Part shown: one piece after another, positions 8,909 through 18,723 of the stretch | Layout: each line of letters begins with the position of its first letter | Position numbering within the stretch: position 1 is the stretch's first letter | Origin: Butyrivibrio sp. WCD3002 | GTDB taxonomy: Bacteria; Bacillota; Clostridia; Lachnospirales; Lachnospiraceae | Assembly: GCF_000424265.1 (NCBI RefSeq) | Contig: NZ_KE384156.1 | Coordinates: 1,795 to 65,794 of the forward strand | Direction of reading: 5' to 3' | Length of the DNA stretch: 64,000 nt | The notes under the pieces: generated by a model | Seen by the model: the letters and a program-made list of their open reading frames with translations, nothing else | What the model was told of the DNA's origin: nothing | Database searches by the model: none | Program-made: the position numbers and the translations under genes

Positions 8909-10717
8909 TTAGAAGTTAACACCTACAATTGATCTTGCAAAGGAAACGTATTCTTCCCTCTGTGGTGTATCCATATATTTGAAAACATTATATGCATACT
9001 TATGTCCACCGCCTGCACTACAAAGTCCCATTGCAAGACCGTCATGGGCTATCTCCTCAGCAGCATCAGTCTGCCTTGAAAACATGATCGCATGAATACT
9101 TCCGTTAGCTGCAACCTTGCTGTAGGCGTATGCAATTGCTGCTGCCTGCAGGGTATCTCCATGGGTTGAAGTATAACCCACTTCACTCAGTATGATAGAT
9201 CTGACACCGCCATTATACAGCATTGCTTCACTGTTCATGTAACTTGTCAGAACATTTATGTTTTTCATGGTTATAAAAGAAGTATCTGCGGAATCCGTAA
9301 CCAGCTTATTGGCATTCCAGAAAGCTGTCTCATAAAGGGGCACGGTATAGGGATGATGAGCAAGTCCCCAGCCTATATCGCCATAGCTTCTAAGAGAAGA
9401 TGCAAAAGCATCAAGCATATCCCTTCCGTCATAATCGGGATTTCCCTTAAGATTCCTATCCCACTGCTGATCCAGAGATATATAAACATTGGCTCCTGCA
9501 TTGGTACTCTTTATAGCATTGTAGAATACTCTGAATGCTCTTGTGTAAGCAGCAGTATAGGTCGCAAGATCTGTCTGCTGCATATAATTCCATTCTTTTC
9601 TGGCATTGACTTCGTTTCCGAAGATCCACATAGCCACATTTCCATGTCCTGCGCCTGAATATCTGCCTGCAAGGAATGAACCGATGGCGGCAACCGCATT
9701 AACACCGCTCTCATCAGTGGCATTGAACATGTAGTAGGGTGCTGTTGAACCGCTTCTTCCGCTTGGATGCGTAACCTCCGGGAAGGTTGAGGGTGATACG
9801 TCATTTAAAACAATTGCCGCAACATCTATTCCCTTTGCATTAAGGGTAGTGAAAAGATAATCATACTCCTGAAGAATTCTTCCATTGAAATGATAGGTCA
9901 CTCCATTATAGGAATAGGATACAGAACCCTCTGCACTTGGCGAAAGAAGTCTGTTAAGCGGAATATTGTAGGTTGCATAATTCACTCCAAGATCCACTGC
10001 ATCATTAAGTCTTGAAGGATCGATCAAAAGTCCCTTCTTGGAACTCTGCTGCATTCCGCCGTAATTATATGAAGCAACCGCCTCGGGGTTAGTAACATAG
10101 CTGGCATGAGAAACAGGTGTAAAAACACCATTCCTCTTAACAGCCACCGTGAATTTTCTATAGAGCCTTGAACCCGGTGCTCCCTTATTAAGGGATGCAT
10201 CAAGTCTTATTTCCTTATCCTTATAAACCTTGGAAATTGGCTCTGCTTCAGCATTAAAATCATCTTCATAGGTTGCTGCATCAAAAAGATAGTAGTACTT
10301 ATCATCTGATGTGGGGATTGCTTCGGCAAGGCCCTTTACCTCCACTGCTCCGCTTTCTACTATTGTACAGCTGTCCACCTTAACATACTCAGAGAGCTGA
10401 TCCGCAGGAACATCCACTGTGGCAGGTCTTGCATCAAGGGCATTTTTAACCTGCTCACCGGACCCTGCTATGGTCTTTATGATATCCGGGTCAAGGTAGC
10501 TCTTTTCTTTTTCTGTCTCCTTAACCTCAAAAATCGGTTCCTCTATAACAACCTCTTCAGGCTCTTCCTCTTTATCGAAGGCCCCTGATATTCCTGCTAT
10601 TGCCATAACCAGTGACATTATCGCCACAAGGCTGCATACAATACTTATTCCTTTAATTTTCTCGGACAATTCCCTGTCCAGTTTCTCAAAAAACTTACCT
10701 GGTAAGAGTTTCTTCAA
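8909..10717 (-). CDS. Membrane-anchored DUF5722 glycosidase-like protein
   Basis: A 602-residue protein with a short cytoplasmic N-terminus, one membrane segment (about 24-46), a Glu-rich stalk (48-70), a beta domain and a TIM-barrel-like domain from about 235 to the end. NE at 368-369 in WIFGNEVNA and E512 in ILSEVGY fit the acid/base and nucleophile of clan GH-A glycoside hydrolases. H454-H455 (GLAHHPYT) also fits. It is recognised as the DUF5722 family, whose substrate I do not know. It probably acts outside the membrane on wall or environmental glycans. It follows rarA by 30 nt, downstream of a sugar kinase. Confidence 0.75.
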   Translation of the reverse strand: MKKLLPGKFFEKLDRELSEKIKGISIVCSLVAIMSLVMAIAGISGAFDKEEEPEEVVIEEPIFEVKETEKEKSYLDPDIIKTIAGSGEQVKNALDARPATVDVPADQLSEYVKVDSCTIVESGAVEVKGLAEAIPTSDDKYYYLFDAATYEDDFNAEAEPISKVYKDKEIRLDASLNKGAPGSRLYRKFTVAVKRNGVFTPVSHASYVTNPEAVASYNYGGMQQSSKKGLLIDPSRLNDAVDLGVNYATYNIPLNRLLSPSAEGSVSYSYNGVTYHFNGRILQEYDYLFTTLNAKGIDVAAIVLNDVSPSTFPEVTHPSGRSGSTAPYYMFNATDESGVNAVAAIGSFLAGRYSGAGHGNVAMWIFGNEVNARKEWNYMQQTDLATYTAAYTRAFRVFYNAIKSTNAGANVYISLDQQWDRNLKGNPDYDGRDMLDAFASSLRSYGDIGWGLAHHPYTVPLYETAFWNANKLVTDSADTSFITMKNINVLTSYMNSEAMLYNGGVRSIILSEVGYTSTHGDTLQAAAIAYAYSKVAANGSIHAIMFSRQTDAAEEIAHDGLAMGLCSAGGGHKYAYNVFKYMDTPQREEYVSFARSIVGVNF

Positions 10718-10747
10718 AATCGTGTCCTCTTGCCTTTCTAAAAATAT

Positions 10748-12085
10748 TTATTCTTCTGAATCCTTAGCATTCTCCTTAAGGAATTTCATATGCTCCTTAA
10801 TCTTAACCTCGTAGCCGTTGCCGGAAGGGCTGTAAAACTCCTTACCGTTGAGCTCATAGGGGAGATACTGCTGTTTCACATAATTATTTGGATAATCATG
10901 TGCATATTTATAACCGATTCCATGTCCCAGCTTACCTGCCGACTTGTAGTGAGCATCCTGTAAGTGTGTTGGAATTGGAAGATTTCCTGTGTTTTTAACT
11001 GTATCCATAGCCTGAAAAATCGCCTCCACCGCTGCATTACTCTTAGGTGCTGTTGCAATGTAGCTTGCCGCCTGGGATAAGTTAATCTGACATTCAGGCA
11101 TACCTATCCTCTCTGTTGCAAGAAAGGCTGCCACAGCAACCTGCAGTGCCTGAGGATCGGCATTACCCACATCCTCTGATGCACAGATTACCATTCGCCT
11201 TGCTATAAACTTGGGATCCTCTCCCGCATTAAGCATCCTTGCAAGATAGTATACAGCCGCATCGGGATCAGATCCCCTCATGCTTTTTATAAATGCAGAA
11301 ATTGTATCATAGTGATTGTCGCCGTCCTTGTCATATCTGGCAACTCTCTTCTGAATGCACTCCTCCGCAACCTCTCGGGTTATATGTATCTTGCCATCCT
11401 CACTTCTCTCAGTTGTGAGAATACCAAGCTCGATTGCATTAAGTGCATGTCTTGCATCTCCGCCTGCAATATCCGCAAGAAAATCTGCGGCATCAGGCTC
11501 AAGCACAGCATTATAAGAGCCCATACCGTTTATACTGTCGGTAACGGCTCTCTCCATAAGTATCCTTATATCATCTTCGGAAAGTGGCTGTAGCTCGAAA
11601 ATTACTGACCTTGATATAAGCGCCCCATTAACCTCAAAATAAGGGTTCTCTGTGGTTGCTCCAATCAGTATGACCGTACCATCCTCAACAAAAGGCAAGA
11701 GGTAATCCTGCTGCCCCTTATTAAATCGATGTATCTCGTCTATGAAAAGAATTGTCTTTCTGCCAAAGCCGCCAAGATTCTGCTTAGCCTTGGCAACCAC
11801 CTCCTCCATATCCTTTTTCCCGGATACGGTGGCATTTAGCTGCATAAACTCTGCTTTAGTGGTATTTGCTATGACCTTGGCCAGGGTTGTTTTTCCTGTT
11901 CCCGGCGGTCCGTACAAAATAATAGAGCTTATCTTATCTGCTTTTATTGCACGATAAAGGAGCTTGTCCTTGCCGATGATATGCTGCTGTCCAACCACTT
12001 CATCCAAAGTTTTAGGACGCATTCTGGCAGCAAGGGGAGACTCCTTTTTCATGCTGTTTTCTCTTGCGTACTCAAATAAATCCAT
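10748..12085 (-). CDS. rarA: Replication-associated recombination protein A
   Basis: A 445-residue AAA+ ATPase of the RarA/MgsA/WRNIP1 family, related to clamp-loader subunits and acting at stalled replication forks. Walker A is GPPGTGKTT (59-67) and Walker B is LFIDEIHRF (113-121). The sensor region is GATTENPYFEV, followed by the tetramerisation domain with LARMLNAGEDP and PEC.INLSQAA. Length is normal for the family. It lies 38 nt after the ROK kinase gene. Confidence 0.95.
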   Translation of the reverse strand: MDLFEYARENSMKKESPLAARMRPKTLDEVVGQQHIIGKDKLLYRAIKADKISSIILYGPPGTGKTTLAKVIANTTKAEFMQLNATVSGKKDMEEVVAKAKQNLGGFGRKTILFIDEIHRFNKGQQDYLLPFVEDGTVILIGATTENPYFEVNGALISRSVIFELQPLSEDDIRILMERAVTDSINGMGSYNAVLEPDAADFLADIAGGDARHALNAIELGILTTERSEDGKIHITREVAEECIQKRVARYDKDGDNHYDTISAFIKSMRGSDPDAAVYYLARMLNAGEDPKFIARRMVICASEDVGNADPQALQVAVAAFLATERIGMPECQINLSQAASYIATAPKSNAAVEAIFQAMDTVKNTGNLPIPTHLQDAHYKSAGKLGHGIGYKYAHDYPNNYVKQQYLPYELNGKEFYSPSGNGYEVKIKEHMKFLKENAKDSEE

Positions 12086-12123
12086 AATTATCTCTTAAAA
12101 CTTAAAACCTGCCCTGCTCTATC

Positions 12124-12993
12124 TTATTCGCAGGCATCGATTGCGAGCTTGACAGCTCCCATAATACCCTGATCGTCATTAAGACTTGCAGGAACAATAT
12201 AATTATCGAGATCATCCATCTCTTTAGTAACGATATAGCCGTTTACAAGCTCCTTAAACTTTTTCCTAATAAGCGGGAAAAGCTGCTCCTGGTGCATAAC
12301 ACCGCCGCCAAGAATAATCTTCTGGGGGCTTAAAATAAGAGCATAACTCATAAGGGCTGTAGCGATATATTCGCTCTCGATCTCCCATACCTCTGCCTTA
12401 TCTGCAAGCTGATCAGCACTTACTCCCCAGCGCGCCTTGATTGAAGGGCCTGCAGCAAGACCTTCTAAGCAGTTATCATGAAAAGGGCAAACGCTCTTAC
12501 CGGGATCTCCCTCTACGCGAGGAAGTCTGATATGACCAACCTCAGGGTGCAGCATTCCGTGAAGGAGCTTACCATTGGAGATTACTCCGCCGCCTACACC
12601 TGTTCCGATTGTAAGATAAATCGCATCACTTACGCCCTTAGCACATCCCCATGTTGCCTCGCCAAGCATGGATCCGTTAACATCCGTATCAAATCCCACA
12701 GGAATTCCAAGTGCCTTCTTGGTCTCTTCTACTATATTGTAGCCGGACCAACCCTTTTTAGGTGTGGAAGTAATACTTCCGTAGGTTGCAGAGTCCTTGT
12801 TCAAATCTATCGGTCCAAAGCATGCGATACCGATAGCCTTAATACCCTTATCTTTAAAAAAGTCGAAAATCGGAGGCATAGTTTCCTCCGGAGTAGTTGT
12901 AGGAATCTTGGTCCTCTCCAAAATCTTACCGTTCTCATCTCCTATAGCACAAACCATCTTTGTTCCGCCTGCTTCAAGAGCTCCATATAACAT
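12124..12993 (-). CDS. ROK family sugar kinase, probable fructokinase
   Basis: A 289-residue ROK kinase that phosphorylates a hexose with ATP in the cytoplasm. The N-terminal phosphate loop is ALEAGGTK, the catalytic Asp lies in FDTDVNGS (about 102-104), and the second phosphate motif is TIGTGVGGG (128-136). Zinc ligands are H154, C169, H172 and C175 (CPFHDNCLEG). The short length and this zinc site match the Bacillus-type ROK fructokinases. GGGAGG precedes the ATG. A promoter lies upstream and rarA follows. Mannose or glucose as substrate cannot be excluded. Confidence 0.85.
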   Translation of the reverse strand: MLYGALEAGGTKMVCAIGDENGKILERTKIPTTTPEETMPPIFDFFKDKGIKAIGIACFGPIDLNKDSATYGSITSTPKKGWSGYNIVEETKKALGIPVGFDTDVNGSMLGEATWGCAKGVSDAIYLTIGTGVGGGVISNGKLLHGMLHPEVGHIRLPRVEGDPGKSVCPFHDNCLEGLAAGPSIKARWGVSADQLADKAEVWEIESEYIATALMSYALILSPQKIILGGGVMHQEQLFPLIRKKFKELVNGYIVTKEMDDLDNYIVPASLNDDQGIMGAVKLAIDACE

Positions 12994-13048
12994 AGCTTAA
13001 AACCTCCCATATACCTATTTGCCTTAGATAATATTCTGTTTAAACCGC

Positions 13049-13077
13049 AATATAGTAATTATAGCTTAAAAGTTCAA
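13049..13077 (-). promoter_or_regulatory. Sigma-A promoter of the ROK-rarA-DUF5722 operon
   Basis: On the minus strand TTGAAC, a 17-nt spacer and TATATT lie about 55 nt upstream of the ROK kinase start. Confidence 0.6.
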
Positions 13078-13111
13078 AAGATTAAAATAGAATTTCGCAT
13101 TAAAAAATATT

Positions 13112-13146
13112 CAAAAAAAATGACCACCGCTGGTGTGCGGTGGTCA
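13112..13146 (-). terminator. Terminator of the MMPL-lipoprotein operon
   Basis: TGACCACCGC pairs with GCGGTGGTCA, and on the minus strand eight Ts follow. It lies 41 nt after the lipoprotein stop codon. Confidence 0.9.
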
Positions 13147-13186
13147 AATATACTATTAATATCTATATCTTAATACCTTATCTCCC

Positions 13187-16100
13187 TCAATCCTCATCTG
13201 AGCTTATTCCGGCTGTACGGATGATGAACTGTACTGAGCAGGGTTCATCTTCATTTGCTCCGGAGAATGATGTGTAGCTCTGTGAAGCTTCATCTACTGC
13301 TCTGAGTCTGTCCTTTACAGAAAGGAGATCCTCATCAACTGTGCTTGTAAGCTTCTGGATACCATCCTCATCAAACTCTACCATTCCGTCTGCAAGCTTC
13401 TTTGCGCCGTCGTTTAATGTGACTGCGCCATCCTTTAATTCTTTAGCACCATCGTTAAGCTTTCCTGCGCCGTCATCAAGCCCTGTTACGCCATCCTTAA
13501 GCTCTGCTACGCCGTCATCAAGCTTAATTGTTCCATCTGAAAGCTCTGTAGCGCCGCCAGCAAGCTTATCTGCACCTTCGGAGAGCTTGGATACGCCACT
13601 CTTAAGCTCATCTCCCTTGCTGCTCAGAAGTGCAGCACCTGATGAAAGCTTCTTACTTCCATCCTTAAGAGATTTGATACCCTTATTAAACTTAGCGCCG
13701 CCATTATCAAGCTTCTTAAGACCGATATATAAATCATCTGTTCCCTTAGCAAGTGTCTCAGCACCGGTCTTGATATCCTTAAGTCCGCCGGCTCCTACTC
13801 CGTTGTAGAGCTGATCAAGCATGGTCTTTGATGTTGAAAGTGAGCTGTAGGCCATGTAAATTGTCATAGCATACTGTGTTGCATTCTGTGCAGGAGTAAC
13901 AACATTCTGTGAAAGTGCTGTCAGGGCCCGTGTATAGCATGTCTTAGCCTCAGTGGCTTTCTGCTGTGCCTCTGCCTGCTTTGCCTGAGCTGTAGCATAA
14001 TCTCCTGCGGCATATGCCTGCTTTGCTTCCTCACCAGCTGTATATGCTGCCACCTTAGCTGCTTTTCCCTGAGTTATAAGATTGCCGGCAGTTTCAAGAA
14101 GATCACCAAGCTGTGTAACCTGCTCATCGCTTCCGCTTGCTGCCTTTGCCGTAATTACTGCCTGATACATAGCATCCCATTTTGCTTTAGGAATCTTTGT
14201 GAGGCTTTCTACCGCTGCCCAGCCGGCATCATTTGCATACTCTACAGTTCCGTCTACTGTTTCCTCTGAAGATGCATCAAGACTTACTGCCTCAGGGCTC
14301 TCTACTGATTCCTCTGTGCTCTCGGCAGAAGAATCACTTACCTCTTCGGTATTCTGAGAAGCCTCTTCATTACTTCCATTATCATCTGATGAGCTGTTAT
14401 CAGCAGCTTCTGTACTAGAACTATTATCCTCTGTGCTCTCAGAACTCTGGGAGCCATTGTCTGGTGCGTTGTTTTCATCTGAAGCAGTGTCAGGCTGTGT
14501 GTTCTGCTCATCACTGGCGTTCTTTGCATCCTGGTTATCATTCTGAGAACTGTCCTGACTGTTCTCATCTGATGCATTATCGGAATCGTCTGCTGCATCT
14601 GAAGAAGGTGTATCTTCATCATTTATCTCATTCAGAGCCTTTTCAGCATCATTTGCACGAGTCTCTGCTTCTTCTGCTCTGTTCTCTGCCTGATCAGCGC
14701 GATTCTCAGCTGCCTGCGCTCTTGCAGCTTCAATATCTGCTTCTATTGCATATACGTCAGCCAGTTGATCTGTAATACTTGATATAAGAGCACTTACATC
14801 TGTACCGTTTGAATTGGTAGTAGCCACTGTAGGAGAGGATGCTGATGCAGCCTGAGATGCAACTTCATCTATTACAGCCTTGTATGCGGTATAGAAGGTA
14901 TTCTCTGCCAAAGTTACTGCTGTAAGATTTGTATTAACAGTGTCAGCTAATGTTCCTATACCCTTGCTAAGCTGATTAGCACCTGATGAAAGCTGTCCTG
15001 CGCCATCCTTTGCTGAAGTGATTCCGCCTGTAAGGTCCTTTGAACCTTTAGCAAGAGTCTCAACACCATCTTTAAGGTCTGATGCACCGCTTGCTACTGT
15101 GCCAACGCCATCTGTGTAAGCAGTTACACCTGAGCTGAGAGTCTTTGTTCCGTCAGCAAGTGTGCCTGCACCTGATGCCAGAGTACCTGCACCGTCACGA
15201 AGCTGTGCTGTGCCATCCTTAAGCTCTGTTGTTCCATCCTTAAGCTTCTTTGTTCCATCCTTAAGATCTGATGTACCGTTTGCAAGCTCTGTTGTACCAT
15301 CCTGGAATTTGCCTGTGCCGTCTGCAAGCTCGCCTGTTCCGTCGCGAAGCTCTGTAGAAGCATCAGAGAGCTTATCCATATCGTCGTTAAGAGTATCAAC
15401 CTTATCTGAATTGTAAATCTTATCAAGGCCAAGATCTGATACAACATTTGCGCTTGCCATTGAAATTGTCATAGGAAGTTCAAAATCGTTTACATCGGCT
15501 GTGATCTCCACATAATCAGGAATACTTACATCCTCTTCATCGATGTCATTCTCTTTAAGCTTCTCATCATCAATTTTGAGAGATTCCTTAAGGCCCGGCA
15601 TAGCAACACCAACTACTACGTAATTGTTGGCATCTGATATAACCTTACCGTTTGATACCTTTACGTTAGCGAACTTATCGCTGTCAAGCATTGTTCCGGA
15701 AATCATTGTAAAAGGAACATCAATGTTTTCTTCCTGACCATCGATATTTACTTCCTTTTTGAGAGTGTTTGTATAATCAAAACGGATCTTCACACTTCCG
15801 CTCTGACCTGCGATCTCATCGGCAGTCATCTCTTTTCCGTTAAGTGTATAGGTAACTTTTACACCGATGGGAACTTCCTCTGTAGGTGTTCCCTGATAGT
15901 AAATATCTGAACCCTCTGCGTCCCATGTAACTGTGCCATCGGAATTCTCTGTGTAGGTCTCTTCACCCTTTACATTTACAATATCTTTAAGATTGGTCTT
16001 ATCTGTAAGTGTCTTACTGCCATCCTTGTTCTTAAGCCAGTTGCTTACAACAACATCATCAACGTTACCACTGGCATCTGTCATTACATATACAGTCTCT

Positions 16101-16336
16101 TCTTTTCCACTCTCGGCATTTTCGGATGAACCTGTGTAGGCTGTCTTGGTCATTGTATCTACAAGCTCATCTGCCTCTGCGTTTTCTACTGTATCTTCTC
16201 CTGTCTCTGCCTGAGTCTCTACAGCAACTGTATCTTCTTTTTTATTAAGGCCGCATCCAGACATTGCCATTGTAGAGCACGCAAGAGCAAATGCTGTGAA
16301 TACTGATGTGGCTTTGAGTAAATTCTTCTTATACAT
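13187..16336 (-). CDS. Heptad-repeat lipoprotein, partner of the MMPL exporter
   Basis: A 1049-residue protein with a lipoprotein signal ending in MSGC (Cys28). A beta domain occupies ~50-310. Two long blocks of YhgE/Pip-type heptads (xxLxDGx, about 325-470 and 880-1005) follow. Between them lie an Ala/Glu coiled segment and a very acidic Ser/Asp/Glu/Asn tract (about 575-690). No membrane helix is visible after the signal, unlike YhgE. It begins 55 nt after the MMPL gene. The heptads probably form a long rod spanning the wall next to the exporter; that is inference. Substrate unknown. Confidence 0.75.
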   Translation of the reverse strand: MYKKNLLKATSVFTAFALACSTMAMSGCGLNKKEDTVAVETQAETGEDTVENAEADELVDTMTKTAYTGSSENAESGKEETVYVMTDASGNVDDVVVSNWLKNKDGSKTLTDKTNLKDIVNVKGEETYTENSDGTVTWDAEGSDIYYQGTPTEEVPIGVKVTYTLNGKEMTADEIAGQSGSVKIRFDYTNTLKKEVNIDGQEENIDVPFTMISGTMLDSDKFANVKVSNGKVISDANNYVVVGVAMPGLKESLKIDDEKLKENDIDEEDVSIPDYVEITADVNDFELPMTISMASANVVSDLGLDKIYNSDKVDTLNDDMDKLSDASTELRDGTGELADGTGKFQDGTTELANGTSDLKDGTKKLKDGTTELKDGTAQLRDGAGTLASGAGTLADGTKTLSSGVTAYTDGVGTVASGASDLKDGVETLAKGSKDLTGGITSAKDGAGQLSSGANQLSKGIGTLADTVNTNLTAVTLAENTFYTAYKAVIDEVASQAASASSPTVATTNSNGTDVSALISSITDQLADVYAIEADIEAARAQAAENRADQAENRAEEAETRANDAEKALNEINDEDTPSSDAADDSDNASDENSQDSSQNDNQDAKNASDEQNTQPDTASDENNAPDNGSQSSESTEDNSSSTEAADNSSSDDNGSNEEASQNTEEVSDSSAESTEESVESPEAVSLDASSEETVDGTVEYANDAGWAAVESLTKIPKAKWDAMYQAVITAKAASGSDEQVTQLGDLLETAGNLITQGKAAKVAAYTAGEEAKQAYAAGDYATAQAKQAEAQQKATEAKTCYTRALTALSQNVVTPAQNATQYAMTIYMAYSSLSTSKTMLDQLYNGVGAGGLKDIKTGAETLAKGTDDLYIGLKKLDNGGAKFNKGIKSLKDGSKKLSSGAALLSSKGDELKSGVSKLSEGADKLAGGATELSDGTIKLDDGVAELKDGVTGLDDGAGKLNDGAKELKDGAVTLNDGAKKLADGMVEFDEDGIQKLTSTVDEDLLSVKDRLRAVDEASQSYTSFSGANEDEPCSVQFIIRTAGISSDED

Positions 16337-16391
16337 AACATAACCTCTTTTCTATGATTATCTCTATAAACCCGAACGTTACTTTATTAGC

Positions 16392-18551
16392 TTAAACAGC
16401 TTTAAAATGGACAAGCTTATGTTTCTGATCGTTGTCCTGTTTCTTATCCTGATTCTTCCTGTCTTTATCCATCCTGATACATTCGCGCATTCCCCATGTT
16501 GAACGAATGATAAGTCCATCAAAGATCATATACATTGAAGGAAGAACAAGTATAACAACTGCCATTGAGATAAGGGCACCTCTTGCCATCAGGAAGCAAA
16601 GGGATCCGATCATATCAACGCTTGATACAAGTCCTACGCCGAATGTCGCAGCGAAGAAGCTAAGTGCGCTGACAATAACTGACTTCATGCTGGTGGAAAG
16701 AGCAATTCGTGTAGCCTGTTTCTTACTCTGACCATCCTTTCTCTCTTTGCAATAACGTGTGGTCATCAGGATAGCATAGTCGACTGTAGCTCCCAGCTGG
16801 ATGGTACCGATTACAACCGATGAAATGAACGGTATTACTGTACCTGTAAATCCGGGAATACCCATATTGATGAAAATCGCAAACTCGATTACCGCTACAA
16901 GTATAAACGGAAGTGATATTGACTTCATAACAAGAGCGATTATAAGGAATACACATCCTATGGATACTATGCTGACAGTCTGGAAATCCTTTGCTGTGAT
17001 ATTGATAAGATCCTTTGTACAAGGAGCTTCACCAACTACCATCGCGCCGCTGTCATATCTTTTTACTATTTCATTTATTGATTCTATCTGTGCATTGACT
17101 TCATCTGATGCTGTCTTATATTTACTTGTAATCATCAGCATCTGGTAGTCATCGCTTGTAAGCTCCTCTCGAAGCTTCGCAGGGATCATTTCTTTAGGAA
17201 AAGTAGGTCCTATTAGTGCTTCAACACCAAGAACTCCATCGACGCCCTTTACTTTCTTTAATTCTCCGATCATGCCCTGCATGGTTGCAGTATCTATATC
17301 GGCATCTGCGAGAATCATATAAGTCGTATTTGTCTCAAAGTTTTTCTCAAGCTCTATCATCGCCTGTCTGCTTGAAAGATTCTCAGGCAATGTCTCTGAA
17401 AGGTCATAATAAACTGCTGTGTGCTTGTATCCCCATATTGCGGGAGGAAGCAGGCACAGGAAGATAAGTCCGAATACAAGTGCATGCTTGGAAATCCATC
17501 TGGGAGTCTTAACAAACTCCTGAACAACCGGCTTATGCTTGGTCTTTTCAATAATCCTGTCAAATACGATGATCATTGAAGGAAGGACTGTTACACAGCT
17601 TATAACACCGAAGATAACACCCTTTGCCATAACAATTCCAAGATCCAGACCGATTGTGAAGCTCATAAAGCAAAGAGCTACGAAACCGGCTATTGTCGTA
17701 ATGGAAGATCCAAGTACTGACTGGAAGGTTGCTGTGATGGCATTCGCCATGGCTTCCTTCTTATTTTCTTCTCCCTTTTCAATCTCTTCCTGGTAGCTGT
17801 GCCAGAGGAAAATCGAATAATCCAGTGTAACACCCAGCTGAAGAACCGCACTTAAGGACTTTGTAAGGAAGGATATCTGCCCAAGGAAGATATTCGTTCC
17901 CATATTAAACATTATAGCAATACCGATACTTGCGAGAAAGAAAAACGGTATTAAATATGAATCCATTGTCAGTGAAAGAACTATTGTGGCAAGGAGTACT
18001 GCCATACCTACATATATAGGAGTTTCTTTCTCTGTAAGGTTCTTGGTATCAAGGACTATTGCTGCCATTCCGGAAAGGAAACATTTCTCATTGGCTATCT
18101 TCCTTATATTAGTAATGGCTTCCATGGTACCGTCACTTGAAGTCGTCTCATCAAATATGATGAACATCAGCTGCGTATCGCCTTTTCCAAGAGCTTCCTG
18201 TATTTCATCGGGAAGCATTTCCTTAGGTACTGTGTAATCCATGAAGGTGTCATACCAGATGACCTTCTTTACATGCTCAACCTTTTCAACTTCCGCCTTC
18301 AAGGCTGCGATGTCTTTATCAGCCATTCCCTCAACCACAAAAAGGGAATAGGCTCCGGTTCCGAACTGATCCATCAGGATGTCCTGACCCTTCATAGTCT
18401 CAATCTCTCCCGGCAGATATGAGAGTATGTCGTAATTAACTCTTGTAGCTGCCATACCTGCAAAGCAGGGAATCATGAGTGCTATGCTGGCAATCAGTAT
18501 TATGAACCTTGATTTTACTATTGCCTTAGACAAATACTTCATAACAATCAC
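16392..18551 (-). CDS. MMPL/RND-family membrane exporter
   Basis: A 719-residue membrane protein built as two similar halves. Each has one membrane helix, a large outside domain and a five-helix bundle, about 12 helices in all (first at about 14-34). Recognisable parts are the QLGVTLDYSIFLWHSY helix with its Asp/Tyr and its second-half counterpart QLGATVDYAILMTTRY, the expected proton-relay region. The family moves lipids or hydrophobic compounds using the proton gradient. The TetR gene is divergent across a 172-bp region with two operators. The heptad lipoprotein is co-transcribed. A role in drug, fatty acid or envelope lipid export is inferred. Confidence 0.88.
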   Translation of the reverse strand: MIVMKYLSKAIVKSRFIILIASIALMIPCFAGMAATRVNYDILSYLPGEIETMKGQDILMDQFGTGAYSLFVVEGMADKDIAALKAEVEKVEHVKKVIWYDTFMDYTVPKEMLPDEIQEALGKGDTQLMFIIFDETTSSDGTMEAITNIRKIANEKCFLSGMAAIVLDTKNLTEKETPIYVGMAVLLATIVLSLTMDSYLIPFFFLASIGIAIMFNMGTNIFLGQISFLTKSLSAVLQLGVTLDYSIFLWHSYQEEIEKGEENKKEAMANAITATFQSVLGSSITTIAGFVALCFMSFTIGLDLGIVMAKGVIFGVISCVTVLPSMIIVFDRIIEKTKHKPVVQEFVKTPRWISKHALVFGLIFLCLLPPAIWGYKHTAVYYDLSETLPENLSSRQAMIELEKNFETNTTYMILADADIDTATMQGMIGELKKVKGVDGVLGVEALIGPTFPKEMIPAKLREELTSDDYQMLMITSKYKTASDEVNAQIESINEIVKRYDSGAMVVGEAPCTKDLINITAKDFQTVSIVSIGCVFLIIALVMKSISLPFILVAVIEFAIFINMGIPGFTGTVIPFISSVVIGTIQLGATVDYAILMTTRYCKERKDGQSKKQATRIALSTSMKSVIVSALSFFAATFGVGLVSSVDMIGSLCFLMARGALISMAVVILVLPSMYMIFDGLIIRSTWGMRECIRMDKDRKNQDKKQDNDQKHKLVHFKAV

Positions 18552-18569
18552 CTCATTAAAAAATAATTA

Positions 18570-18582
18570 TGACCGGTAGTCA
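18570..18582. promoter_or_regulatory. TetR operator copy 1
   Basis: TGACCGGTAGTCA, an imperfect palindrome with TGAC/GTCA arms. It lies downstream of the MMPL start site and overlaps the presumed -35 of the tetR promoter. Confidence 0.7.
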
Positions 18583-18599
18583 TTTTTTACACTTTATGT

Positions 18600-18625
18600 T
18601 ATACTCTAAAAATGACCGGTAGTCA
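18600..18625 (-). promoter_or_regulatory. MMPL promoter with embedded TetR operator copy 2
   Basis: On the minus strand TTGACT, a 17-nt spacer and TATAAC form a promoter whose -35 lies inside the second exact TGACCGGTAGTCA (18613-18625). A plus-strand TATACT at 18600-18605, 17 nt after TAGTCA of operator 1, is the likely tetR promoter. The two promoters face away from each other. Confidence 0.65.
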
Positions 18626-18723
18626 ATATTTACAAATGAGAAAAGTGAAATAATTTATAAAACAGGACGAATGCTTGCATGTATGATATATGTAAGTGAA
18701 TGTAGTTGTGATAGGATAAAGCT

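Noticed and set aside
13341..13808. Plus-strand 155-codon Ser/Pro-rich frame
   Set aside because: It is the complement of the Leu/Asp/Gly heptad repeats of the lipoprotein gene; its periodic SAPSxS pattern is a shadow of the real repeat.
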